A DNA stretch of 64,000 bases from the NCBI GenBank assembly GCA_022828595.1, contig JAKGHH010000001.1, positions 208,134,348 through 208,198,347 on the forward strand. The letters are read 5' to 3'. Shown here piece by piece: positions 1-10,483 of the stretch (the stretch's first letter is position 1; each line of letters begins with the position of its first letter). The notes below the pieces were generated by a model. The model made no database searches, was not told the DNA's origin, and saw only the letters and a list, made by a program, of their open reading frames with translations. This DNA comes from Nelumbo lutea (Eukaryota; Streptophyta; Magnoliopsida; Proteales; Nelumbonaceae). The position numbers and the translations under genes were made by a program.

Positions 1-37
1 AATGGAATATGACTCTTTACTTATCAAAAAAATAAAT
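1..37 (+). mobile_element. 3' terminus of a LINE (poly-A end)
   Basis: The window opens with a short stretch ending in tttacttatcaaaaaaa. The same kind of terminus closes several better preserved LINEs here (minus-strand end at 2264, micro-insertion at 6612). It is read as the 3' end of a non-LTR element whose body lies left of the window. It is too short to assign to a subfamily. Confidence 0.4.
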
Positions 38-109
38 AAAATATTACAAGCATGTCATGAGAAAAATAGGTATTAGACTGTGATAGAATTCATAACTCTA
101 GGAGTTGCA

Positions 110-715
110 CATGGGTAAAGACCTCAAAACTGTTTTCAGACTTTAAGGTGGAGAACTTCTTCAGGAGTTGGGGGCCAATAGTTGGCTTTTCCTCTAGGAT
201 ACAAAAGATCCTAGAGGTTTGGTCACCCCCAGTGGCTGGTTGGAAGAAACTGAAATTTGATTTTTGTGGGCAATCTTGGTCCCTCAGGATTTGGAGGGGT
301 GATTAAGGATGAGGCTGGTATTAAATGTGCCTTGTATTCAGACCCAATTGAGCAAGGTGATTCAGTAAGGGCAGAATTTTTAGCAACAGTCTTTAAGGTT
401 GAAAAAGCTAAAGAGTAGGGAATTGGTAGTTTGATCATTGAAGGTGATTCAAAGCTAGTAGTGGGGTGATTGAAAAGAAGATGAGGTGGTAATTTGGCAT
501 CTTAGAAATGAATTCAGGTGCTTCAAATGACCATCTGCTAACAGCTTGTCAGATGGCTTGGCTAAGCAAGGGGTTCAAAGACAACATGTGTACTGGGCAC
601 AGTTGTAATACAGTGTTGGGTGGTTTGTTTTGTAATGGATTATGCTAGTTTCTCACAACTTGTTGTAATCCTTTCATTTTAAGATCTTAATGAATGAATG
701 GTTTTCCGTATTGCT
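110..715 (+). mobile_element. LINE 3' fragment with RNase H domain (decayed)
   Basis: Broken frames read as the C-terminal RNase H domain of plant L1-type ORF2. Visible pieces are WSPPVAGWKKLKFD, then FGGVIKDEAG, GDSVRAEFLA, EGDSKLVV and finally NSLSDGLAKQGVQRQ at about 540-590. Frameshifts and stops separate them, so it is not functional. The fragment runs into a 3' UTR ending near gtattgctgataaacaa at about 700-716, like the other LINE ends in this window. Confidence 0.65.
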
Positions 716-789
716 GATAAACAAGGCATTAGACTGGGGGTATCTGTGTAATATTCCTATATATATGCATGCATAATCAAAAATCAAAC

Positions 790-1690
790 TCATCTCAACC
801 CAATTATAATGAGGGCATGTAATTCAGCCTCTTTCCATTTCTCCCTCCACCCAACAAGAAATCTCTTTTGAGTTCTTTTTCATCTTGTCTGTTATTATTG
901 TTGGAAGTTGGAACATTCACAATTGATAAAAAATTACCCTGGAAGACTGACCAAAATACTCTTGATAGGAGTGGTTCTTCCTCCCAATGATTAAGTAGGT
1001 AAAGCCAAATCTTTTGCTCCAATTGGATTTCCAAGATGTGTAAAGGTAAACACCTAATTGGACTTTGATGGCAGCTGCCAAGGTAACCTAGGTCCATCCA
1101 GAATTGGAGGAATTCTGAGAGATAAAGACAGCAATATGTTGTCTCTTTTCTCAGGACCAGTGGGTGAAGGTGATTCTGTAAGGGCAGAGCTACTAGCAGC
1201 GGTACAAGGTATACAAATGGCTAGTCAATTAGGAGTGAACAATTTGTTAGTAGAAGGAGATTCCTAGGTTTGGGCATGTTTAGTGTTTATGATTCAGTCC
1301 TTGGGGGAGGTAACATCTCGTGCCTCTTCCTAGGCTGTTTGTATTTCTGATATTTATTTCAATAAAATTACTCTCATTTATAAAAAAAAGGCAAATACCT
1401 AACTTGACAGTCTTGACATCTGAAAACATCAGCACAATGTTCAAGAAGGTCCCCATTTATGTAGCCAACTTGCCATTACCAATCATCATGGCCTTACCCA
1501 AATTGAACTTAAGATTGGACATGGCTTCATTTTTTTTCCCAATAGCCCGCAAATTGAGTGCTTGGTCCACCAAAACATTGATAAAAGTTAGCTTGTCATC
1601 AACATATTGTAAAGAGAAATTATAGGACCATTCTCCCCCAATCGGAAGCCTTCAGTAAATCCTAATTGCAATCTTATGCATAGTTTAAAA
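790..1690 (-). mobile_element. LINE reverse-transcriptase fragment, minus strand, split by a nested LINE
   Basis: Minus-strand reading of 1400-1650 gives the catalytic segment LQYVDDKLTF, followed towards lower coordinates by a NLKFNLGK-like block. Reading of 940-1045 gives HLGNPIG and SLGGRTTPIKSILVSLPG, the blocks that normally follow the YxDD motif in L1-type reverse transcriptase. A plus-strand LINE piece at about 1066-1390 interrupts the two halves. Stops and frameshifts show it is dead. Confidence 0.6.
1066..1390 (+). mobile_element. 5'-truncated LINE insertion (RNase H end) nested in an older LINE
   Basis: The insert starts at the RNase H motif FDGSCQGNLGPS, continues with GEGDSVRAELLAAVQG and LVEGDS, and ends in a poly-A-like stretch (ttataaaaaaaa) near 1389. 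It is flanked by imperfect direct repeats, aaaggtaaacacctaattgg on the left and aaaggcaaatacctaacttg on the right. This fits target-primed insertion into the minus-strand LINE around it. The 5' truncation leaves only about 325 bp. Confidence 0.6.
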
Positions 1691-2248
1691 TGTTGACATA
1701 TTTCCTAATACTTCTGCAGCATATTTCTATTTCCATGGGTACCCGTTTGAAATATTACTATGATTGACACATTTTCTAGTGAAAACTACCAAGGGTACTC
1801 TGATTGACACATTACTAATCGTCATTCTCTTACCCAAGTAGTAGTATTTTTGCCTGGTTAGTGCTTAGTGAAGAGGATGGTCACTTTGAGCCATCTCAAA
1901 ATTCTTTTTGGATGTGATTTTAAATTAGTTTTTGTCTGTTTAGTTTGTAGTAGATTATTACTTGATCTATTAGAATCATTTGCCCTTTCTATGAGTTCAA
2001 ATTTTTCTTGAACTTGATCTATTATGTATTTTTAACCCTTGAATTCTGCAGAACTTCACAGTGTCTTATGATGTCTATTAACTACAGTTTCTTGGCTTTG
2101 TTTGATGGTTTTGAACAAGATAATAATCTAAAAGGGTGCATCTATGTTTATTTTGTCGTTTTATAAAATATTATTATATATTTCTGCATATTTCACAATA
2201 TTTCCACCATGTCTATATTTTTTAATATCTCCATATGACATTTCTGAA
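1691..2248. other. AT-rich stretch without a recognisable gene
   Basis: No open frame with family motifs was seen. The sequence gacacatt recurs a few times. It may be decayed transposon or ordinary intergenic DNA. Confidence 0.4.
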
Positions 2249-2429
2249 ATGTTTCCTATATTTTTTTTTTTTGATAAATAACAGTGGATTTATTTTTGGA
2301 TCAATAACAGAAACTCATATATTAAGAAAAGAATGGATTGCATACAGCACTCTGGGAAGAGGTAAAATGACTTCTCTCCCCAAGAGAACAAGAAGGAAAT
2401 TACAAAATAGCCCAAAACATTTGCTCCCT

Positions 2430-2810
2430 TCCCACCCCTTGCTTTGCCAATGTATTTGCAGTTCTCTTCACCCAACGATACTGAACTTCCAGCCCATTGG
2501 ATAACCACTTAACCTCCCTCCTTTCATTGGAAAATTTCCATAAACCACTATCCTACCCTAACCAGTTTACAATCAACTTTGAGTCTCCTTCAACCACTAA
2601 CTTTTGAACGTTCAGCTTCATTGCCTTTCTTAACCCTTCCAAAACAGAAAACATCTCAGCTCTAAGGGACTCACCAACCCCAATGGGGCTTGTGTACATA
2701 GCAACCACCTTCCCATTTTCATCTCTGAATACACCTCCAACTCCTGACGGTCCTGGATTCTATTCGCTACTATCATCAAAGTTTAATTTTATAAAACCTG
2801 GAATTGGTGG
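2430..2810 (-). pseudogene. LINE RNase H domain remnant
   Basis: Minus-strand reading gives GFIKLNFDDSS, NPGPSGVGGVFRDENGK, GESLRAEMFSVLEGL, VVEGDSKLIV and WVKRTANTLAKQGV, the usual order of the C-terminal RNase H domain in plant LINE ORF2. Stops break it. The 3' UTR then runs to the poly-A tail near 2264. Confidence 0.7.
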
Positions 2811-3039
2811 TGACCACTGAGGGCTCACAGCTGAAAGAGTTGGATCAGAATTTGCTACCTCCTTCCAGCTATTAAGCAGCATCCCTGTGGAGATATTAGC
2901 AAACAACTCCAATGGTTTTACCCATTGTACCACCCTAACTGTTATAATTTCAATGATATCTTCTTTCTTCTTTCCTTATCAGAGAATATCCTTAAATTCC
3001 TTTCCTCCCATAGAGTCCAACATATGGCAGCTCTTAAGC

Positions 3040-3545
3040 ATCTCCACAAGATTTCCCCCTCTTTTTTGGCCACCTGAAGAATGAAATAGCAAACAACCCT
3101 TGTATACTTGGAGGACGGATCCACCTATAACCAAATAAAGCCATAAACCACTCCCAAATAACAGAACCAAACGGGCAAGCGATTAATAAGTGGTAGGGAC
3201 TTTCATCATTAGCCTTACACAGTATGCACCAATTTGGGGACAAGCGGGCCTTTTCCTTTGGAGTAAGTCACAGGTATTACAACTTTCCAAGAAGAATTCC
3301 CAACAAAAAGCTCCAACCCTTGGAGGGATTGGTTTACCCCATACTTCTTTTACTAGAAAAGTTTGGGCAATGGAACTAGCAGGTTGCACCAAAGGCTTAA
3401 AGAAAGATGCACAAGAAAAGACACCGAAAGGAGATAAGGTCCAAATTCTGCTGTCCCGTTTTGAAAGATCTAAAACCACCCCCTTTAAAACCTGAATTAA
3501 CCCCAAAACATTTTCAAGTTCTGAATCCCTATTCCCTAGGCCCAA
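3040..3545 (-). pseudogene. LINE zf-RVT domain remnant
   Basis: The minus-strand frame contains WTLSPFGVFSCASFF, VWGKPIPPRVGAFCWE and NTCDLLQRKRPACP, the pattern of the zf-RVT region that follows reverse transcriptase in plant L1-type ORF2. It continues in other frames to about 3040 with CKANDESPYHLLIACPF and WTLWEERNLRIF. It lies between the reverse transcriptase and RNase H pieces of the same element, in the expected order. Confidence 0.75.
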
Positions 3546-3909
3546 ATCTCAATCAAAACCAAAGTTGGACTCAGAAGGGACCGAGATGTTAGACACAGTT
3601 TTCCCTTTATATTAGGAGAGAGAAAACAGAAGGGATTTGGTCTTTTGAAGGCATATCACCCACCCAAAGATGCTCCTAGAACTTCACCTAGTTTCCAGAA
3701 CAAAGATCATACTTGATGTGCTGCAGAAAAGAGGGAAGAATGGTATTTATGGATCGCCAAGGAGAGGTACTAGTAGTCCTTGCCAAGACCCTAGAGTCCC
3801 AACCACCATCTGCCTGCCCATGAATGCTCAGCATTACCTTACCCCACAATTTGTCGCTTTCTCTTGCTAGCTTTCACAACCACTTTTCCTAGAAAGCTTC
3901 ATTTCTCTT

Positions 3910-5029
3910 CTAAATGTTGCCTAATCCCAAGCCTCCATCAGCCATACTCCTAGACACTATTTCCCACTTCACCCTATGGACTTCCCTGTCTTCCCTTGGT
4001 TCCCACAAGAAATCTCTCATCAAAATTTCCAACATTTTGCTTACTTTATTTAGAATCCTGAAAGAAAGATGGTAAACTGGCAAGCTAGACAAGGTGGCCT
4101 TAATAGAAGTGATTCTACCACCCAGAGATAGGTAGTTCTTCTTCCAAGAGGCCAACCTTATTGTGAATCTATCAATTACTGGGCTCCAAAAGCTATCCTT
4201 CCTTGGATTATCCCCTAAGGGCATCCCCAAATACTACAAAGGCCATTGTGATACCATACACCCCAATAATTAATCCCCACCACACAGCTCTTATCAAAAT
4301 TCACCTTCATGTTTGACATTTTCTCAAAGGTTTGAACTTCCAACTTCAAATTTCTCATCCATCTGATATCCTCCCCTTCACAGAAAAGAATTGTGTCATC
4401 AACAAATTGTAGGTGAGTGATAGGTATTTTATCTTGCCCAACCCTCCACCCCTTCATTAGGTTCCTCGAATCTGCCCTCTCCATTAACTTCCCTAACACA
4501 TCTGTAATCAAGATATGAAGGGAAGGAGAAAGGGGATCCCCTTGTCTGATTCCTCTAATGGTTTGAAAGTGATCTACTACAGCTCCATTTACCAAAATTG
4601 AGTAATGAACTAATGACATTGTCTCCATACAACCCATGATCCATTTGCACCGTATCTTCCCAAACCCAAAATAATCCATCACTTGCATTAGAAAAGACCA
4701 ATCCACCGTATCATAAACATTCTCCAAGTCCAGTTTGCACACAATTATTTCTTCTTTGTTCTCTTTAAATCTTCCACACATTCATTAGCAATTAAGATTT
4801 GATCCATAATCTGCCTATTTCCCACAAAAGCCCCTTGGTTTTGTGAAATTATGCTTGGAAGCACCTCTTTAATTCTTCGAGACAAGACCTTAGCAATGAT
4901 TTTATACAATCTATTCACCAAACTGATAGGTCTAAAATCTCTTGGATGACTTGCTCCAACTTTCTTTGGGACTAAAGTGATAAAAGTTGAATTTAACCCC
5001 GGATTTATTACCCCTTTTAAAAAATTCAT
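3910..5029 (-). pseudogene. LINE reverse transcriptase (ORF2 core), frameshifted
   Basis: Two long overlapping minus-strand frames form the core of a non-LTR reverse transcriptase. The 4745-5029 frame has FITLVPKK, HPRDFRPISLVN, YKIIAKVLSRRI and QGAFVGNRQI. The 4215-4781 frame has DLENVYDTVDWSFL, GIRQGDPLSPSLHIL and the catalytic LQFVDDTILFCEGE. The 3910-4230 frame adds MGMPLGD, SWKKNYLSLGGRITSIKA and LPVYHLSF. The FVDD aspartates are kept, but the protein needs at least two frame changes. It would have copied the element's own RNA at the target nick. Confidence 0.85.
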
Positions 5030-5525
5030 GAAAAACTTTTAGGATATTTGGTTTTAGCATCTCCCAACAATCCTAGTAAAAGGCCATTGTGAAACCATCC
5101 GGCCCTAGAGCTTTAGATCTGTACATTACAAAGATTGCTTCTCTTATTTCCTCCACCTCAAAGCTTCTTTCAAGCCATATCTTAGCATTTCAGAGAGTTT
5201 GGGCCAGTCTAGTCCTTCCAACCAAATCCTTTGACTTAATGGTCTTCAATAGATTGACTTAAAATGCTCCGACCCTAGTAATCTTAGCTTGGTGTGTAAG
5301 TGTCACCCCATCCACCTCCAGTTTGGAAATAAGATTCTTTCTTTTCTTGCCATTGGCCATTGCATAAAAGAATTTGGTGTTTCTATCTCCCTCTTTCACC
5401 CACTTGTGCCTAGACTTCTGTTTCCAACTAACTTCTTTATACAAAATGTCCTCAAGTTGTTTCCTAAGTTCCCATCTCACTTGCTTATCCCTCTCCTCAA
5501 AAGAGCCCCCCTTTCCTTGGCATCC

Positions 5526-5876
5526 AACTCCTCAATTTTACCAATCACTTCTTGCTTTCTTTCCTCAATTCTGCCAAAATGAAGGGTATTCCATTCTTTA
5601 ATCTTTGCTTTTAACTGCTTCAACTTCCAATGGAATTTCATAAACTCTTCAATTTTACCAATCACTTCTTGCTTTCTTTCCTTAATTCTGCCAAAATGAA
5701 GGGTATTCCATTCTTTAATCTTTGCTTTTAACTGCTTCAACTTCCAATGGAATTTCATAAACTCCTCAATTTTACCAATCACTTCTTGCTTTCTTTCCTC
5801 AATTCTGCCAAAATGAAGGGTATTCCATTCTTTAATCTTTGCTTTTAACTGCTTCAACTTCCAATGGAATTTCATA
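5526..5876 (-). repeat. 117-bp in-frame segment triplicated inside LINE ORF2
   Basis: Three near-identical copies with a 117-bp period (anchor points 5534, 5651, 5768) encode a 39-residue unit that starts MKFHWKLKQLKAKIKEW and ends near GKIEEF. 117 is divisible by three, so the frame stays open across all copies. The unit is lysine- and glutamate-rich and likely helical. Copies differ at only a few bases, for example cctcaatt against cttaatt, so the expansion looks recent relative to the decay of the element. Confidence 0.9.
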
Positions 5877-6361
5877 CCCTCCAGTTGGCCCTTGAATCAC
5901 TTCTATTCCACCAAGTCTTAACCATCTCAATAAAGCTAGTGTGAGCCAGCCACATATTCTCAAATCTGAACGGTGTGGGACCTCTATTGCCAGTCTCCTC
6001 TTTCATTAAAGTGATAAGTCAGTGATCTGATGTTACCCTAGGCAATGTCCTGGAAGTAATCACCCCTTAGTGTTCCTTCCAATCTGTTGTGAATAAAAAT
6101 CTATCCAACTTTGAGCAGATCGGGTTTGCTTGTAAATTAGACCAGGTGAAGTTGCCATTAAGTAGAGGAACCTCCTTCAACTCAAAATTATTAATGTGTT
6201 GTTTCCTCTTCTCACACTGGTGGACTCCTCTATGAATCTAGTGACATTAAGCAGCACGGGCCCTCCCAAAGTCCTCTAATATCCTCCAACTCCTTCCACA
6301 AACCACTTCTCTCCCTATACCCAGTTGGATTTCATTAATTAGAGACATGTTTCCTATATTT

Positions 6362-7445
6362 GGGTAACTTACATTTCCTTAGACACCAACATCCTAACAT
6401 TCTAAATCTGACCCTCATGTGTAACATATAGCTCAATACCTCCACCACTCAAAAAACAAGATGGTGAAATGGGATCACCTTGCCTGATACCATGAAATGC
6501 TTGGAAGAACTCCAAAGAAGATCCATTCATGATTCACCAATATAGAAAATTAAACTTTTGGTTGTAAGTTTTCTTCCTAAATTAATAAAAGAATTTTTAC
6601 TTGCTGATAAAAAAAATTAAACTTTTGATATACAGGAGAAAATCCATTCTTTCCACTTCTCCTCAAACCTTGTAATCTGGAAGACTTCCTCCAAAAATCC
6701 ACATTTCACATGGTAATACAACATCTCCAAATCAATTTTGGAAATTAACCCCAGAACCCCACTTTTGAGCCTAGCATGAACAAATTCACTTGTAATTTAC
6801 ACCCCGTATAGGATTTGCCTTCATTCCATATAAGCATCTGTGTAGGACCAACCACCTAAACTACCACCTTTTCTAGTCTTTTAGCTAACACTTTCACTAC
6901 TAACTTGTAGGGACTATAAATCAAACTAGTTAGGCAGAAGTCCTTCAACTCAATTGCACCATTCTTTTTAGGGTCCAATATAAGGAATATATCATTTGTA
7001 GCTTTGTCCAAGTATTGATTCTCCTGAAAACTATTACATGTTCTGGACTATAGCTTTTAACAATATTCTAATGCATCTTATAAAATGTCATGTTAAATCC
7101 ATCTTAACCGGGTGCTTTGTTGCCATTCATCAACTTTAAGGCCTCTTTGTTTTTCTTTTCTGTGCTGAAATTCCTTTTTCAATGCATTCACTCACCATTA
7201 ATTCATTATGCAGCAATTTCAGAGAAATATTTCCAATAGCTAATGATCTTTTTTTTTTTTCTATATATAGATTCGTATAAAAACTTCTAATGGCCTGAGT
7301 TATGTCAGCTTGGCCTTCCAACCAGTTTTCATGCACCTTTATTCTATTAATGCTATTACTTTTCCTCTTAACTTTTGCATATGCATGAAAGAAAGCCGTA
7401 TGTTTATAACCGACCTTTCCCTTGATTTCTGTTGTCAACTGATGC
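6362..7445 (-). mobile_element. Second minus-strand LINE fragment (reverse transcriptase region)
   Basis: Minus-strand reading near 6440-6510 gives FQAFHGIRQGDPISPS, a reverse-transcriptase motif. 6840-7140 reads as the N-terminal reverse-transcriptase region. 7136-7438 gives GYKHTAFFHAYAKVKRKSNSI and VHENWLEGQADI, the linker upstream of reverse transcriptase. It was the target for the 2264-6346 insertion at its low-coordinate side. It is broken by stops and by a small LINE insertion at 6561-6612. Confidence 0.65.
6561..6612 (+). mobile_element. 52-bp micro LINE insertion with 15-bp target duplication
   Basis: The sequence aaaattaaacttttg occurs at 6546-6560 and again at 6613-6627. Between them sit 52 bp ending ttacttgctgataaaa, the LINE 3' terminus seen elsewhere in the window. 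This is an extremely 5'-truncated retroposed copy. Confidence 0.75.
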
Positions 7446-7790
7446 TGATTTTTATCCTAAACAGGCTTGGGGAATTAGAGTTGTAATTTGGAATGCTTTT
7501 GGTGACTGTATTGCAACTCAAACTGTTTCAGTAGAATTTGGGTCAATGGAGGTAAGAGTAATTGTGTGCATTACAGGCTATCTCTAGGCTGAGTACTTAC
7601 ATTGAGACATGATGAAGGTTGACATGGACAAAGTGGTGGTGGTTCATATTTTTTTAGCAACATTGTGAAACTTGTGATTGAATACCTTTCTTTCCTTCAG
7701 GGCCTTGAAGCTAATTTTGTTAATTTGTTAAGTATTTTAATCATATTTACCAACAAAAACTAGTGAGGTGGTTCATGTTTTGTTTTAAGA
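7445..7790 (+). mobile_element. Possible LINE RNase H remnant
   Basis: Plus-strand reading gives WGIRVVIWNAFGDCIATQ followed by EFGSMEVRV, resembling the RVT_3-type RNase H of plant LINEs. Downstream sequence to about 7790 has no clear motif. Highly decayed. Confidence 0.35.
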
Positions 7791-7945
7791 TTTTTACAGA
7801 CGGCTTGGGACGCTAAAAGAAGTCCATTAATAGCAAATACAAACAGAAACAAACCAAAAAGCAGAACAAAGGCGCATGGGTTTGACTGGTTGGCAGGACC
7901 CTGCGTCTTTAGTTTTTGGGTCTACTTTGTAAACTATATATATAT

Positions 7946-7986
7946 TCTGGGTGGGTGGGTGGGTGGGGGGGTGGGGTGGGGCGGCT
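7946..7986 (+). repeat. GGGT-rich tract, potential G-quadruplex
   Basis: A run of gggt units is followed by longer G blocks (ggtgggtgggtgggtggg, then a 7-G block and two 4-G blocks). At least six G runs of three or more have one-base loops on the plus strand, which satisfies the standard intramolecular quadruplex pattern. Confidence 0.75.
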
Positions 7987-8199
7987 ACTGTGACCCCTGG
8001 ATCTGAAAACCCACGAATACAGCACTATGGGCTGCATTTCCCAGCCTAGCAGTAAAATGCAACAATGCCAACAACCAGTTAATATTTTTCAATAAATGCA
8101 GAATATCTTTAAAAATAAAGAGCACATACTTTGGTCCATCTTCACTACTCTTGATTGGAGTCATCACCAGGTCCTTAACTTTCCACAACTATATTCTGA

Positions 8200-9130
8200 G
8201 TGTGGAGTTGCAAAGTAGAACTGTTCCATCTCTTATTGCTAATGCCTAAACCATTTGTGGAGATTATGCAACATGCTGGCCAAACTATGAGCAAAAAAAT
8301 TCACCTTAGCATGATCTCATAAAGCCACTGTCCAAGCTTGCTGTCTTTCCAAGATTTTGCAATTCTGGCTGCAAAATTTTCCTCACCTCCAGATAGTTGT
8401 TGCAAAAATCAGAGATAATCTTATGAGGTTTAGGTAGATTCTGATTAAAGATTATACCATTTCTAGCTTTCCAATTTCCATATATGACACACAGTTCACA
8501 ATTTCAGTTGGAACAATGAGGATGTCCAGCTTGATCTTTTTGTCTCTGACCTCCTCATCCAGCCTTGATTTAACCCAAGTGTTTTTTGCCTGGTCCAGGA
8601 GGACTTCCAAACTAAACACACCTTTAATAATTGTCGTTACTTGCATGTGCAATGTGCATGGGAAATGATTTTTGGTTCTTAATTATAAATTGGGCAAGAG
8701 GATTGTTAATCATCTTCCTTCTGAATAACTTAGATCTCATTGTTAATGCATCATGTCGATCTGTATACAAAGGAAACTAGGAAACTTTTTTGTTTGGGGA
8801 AATAGGTAGCTTCCAGATTGTTCTCCAATGCACCTTAGTAAAAGTAGATTATATAGAACTTCTCAAGTTTTGATCTTCCCCATCCTCCTCAGCAATGTTG
8901 TAAGCTTATCTGACTGAATTACCTTTTGAATCTGGGTACCAACAAAGATTAATGGGTCATGGGTACCTCAAAAGCTTTATCTTGAGGATCTCCTTTCTGA
9001 AAGCTGGTAGGATAAGTTCATCAATAACTTCTATCTTTCATTCCAGTTTCATTTCCTGTTGTCTGAGCCAATTAATTGTTCCACTTTCTCTGGAGCATTT
9101 GGACTCAGTTTTGGTCCAATGACATTTTGG
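8200..9130 (-). mobile_element. Decayed LINE-like region (zf-RVT type)
   Basis: Minus-strand reading near 8370-8470 gives NWKARNGIIFNQNLP, close to the W-x-x-RN-x-x-IF signature of the zf-RVT region. The rest is broken by stops. Boundaries are approximate. Confidence 0.4.
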
Positions 9131-9212
9131 TCCCCAATAGAAGGAATTCATGGATAACTCCAGATACTACTGTTTTCTCCTGCATCAACCTACCAGCATG
9201 CCCCCCTTAGAA

Positions 9213-9435
9213 CAATTTCTTTTTTTTTTTTATACTAAAGACAATTTCATTGAAAGAAGAAGGTACAAGGAAGGTGATAAGAAATCACCTGAAAGGAGAA
9301 TAAGCATAAAAAGCATACAAAACACCCCTCACTTACAGGCTCTCTAATCCTCAAACATTCGGGACAAGAAGAGCAAAAAAAAAAAGAAAAAAACCTCAAC
9401 GTCCTAATCAACCAACTCCCCCCCATTCCCATTAT
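9213..9435 (-). mobile_element. Possible retroposon 3' end with poly-A
   Basis: A T-run at about 9218-9230 follows tagaacaatt. Read on the minus strand it is a poly-A tail after ttcaatgaaattgtcttt, resembling LINE or SINE 3' ends. No convincing target duplication was found. Confidence 0.3.
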
Positions 9436-10189
9436 CCCAAATAGAAATTCACACTACCAACAGTTCACAGTAGTATCCAATTTATCAAAAACAAATTCAC
9501 ACTACCAACTCCAGCATGTTTGAAATTTACTCTTCCACGACATCATCAGGCTCAATAAATGAAAAATCAACAACAGCTTGATCCATTTTCTTGAGCTCCA
9601 AGAAGGCATTTGCAAAATCTTCACCTCTCAAGAAAAAAGTTCCAAGGTTTTTAATTACTTGATCTTCCTTTTCATTTACTTTTTCCACTAATCATCTTGT
9701 CTACCTGTCTAGCTCAGTTAGAAATCATCACCTCAACATCTTCCTCTCGCATATCGACCTCTTCCTCATTGTCTTTAATGTCTCTCCTGATTCAACATTC
9801 TCCTTGTATTCATCTACATAACTCACACCCTTTGACTCCCTATCCAATTGATGCTGTACCTGTTCAGAATTCAAGAATTTTTCTGTAGCCTTACAAAATT
9901 TGTTATTCTTTTTCATGCATCATTTTCTCATGTATCTTCTTGTACTTATTTACCCCCCTCCCCCCTCCTAAAAAATACACTTTTATTTATTACACAGGCC
10001 TGCCCCATAAAGACCATCTTCCAGGTGAGAGAGATTTTGGTTACATGAATTAAATGATAATTCTTCAATCCTGTAGGTTTTCTTGATAAAATACTCCAAC
10101 AACCACAAGACTCAGATCTTTCTACCAAAATCCTTACCAATTTTCCATCAATTACTAAAACATTATTTTATGCGTCACACCATATTTTA

Positions 10190-10345
10190 ATCTTATGCAG
10201 GAAAGTGTTTTTTTACTTATTTTACTATATGTTTCTTTCTCGAGGGTTCTCCACCATTCTTTGGGTGATGACAGTTGTACTCAAGTTATTCTAATCAATG
10301 AAAGTTACTGTTTCTTATAAAAAAGAAGAAAAATGAAAAAAAAAA
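10190..10345 (+). mobile_element. LINE 3'-end fragment
   Basis: The stretch ends with aatgaaagttactgtttctt followed by ataaaaaag and an A-rich tail. This matches the 3' ends of the other LINEs here. Only untranslated tail is present. Confidence 0.35.
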
Positions 10346-10483
10346 TCAGAAACAAGAAGATAAAAGGTCTAATGCATGTAATCATCTTTCACCTCAGACT
10401 GCTCAACTCTCTTGCTTGTGATACTGAAACTATACAGAACTTGTCTGAATTTGCATGTGTTAACTGGCTGCTTATTAGTGGTT

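Larger units (their letters stand above)
2264..6346 (-). mobile_element. L1-type LINE, 5'-truncated, with 15-bp target-site duplications
   Basis: The direct repeat atgtttcctatattt lies at 2249-2263 and again at 6347-6361. On the minus strand the element ends in a poly-A tract seen as the T-run beginning near 2261, so these are its target-site duplications and about 4.08 kb was inserted. Minus-strand domain order is endonuclease C-terminus (about 5900-6340, FRFENMWLAHTSF), linker (5259-5875), reverse transcriptase (about 3910-5030), zinc-knuckle-type zf-RVT (3040-3545) and RNase H (about 2430-2810). The endonuclease N-terminus and ORF1 are missing, as in a 5'-truncated insertion. Several frameshifts and stops make it inactive. 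Confidence 0.85.

Noticed and set aside
9697..10140. Several 60-70 codon frames on both strands
   Set aside because: Low-complexity serine/histidine-rich translations with no family motif; overlapping on both strands as expected by chance.
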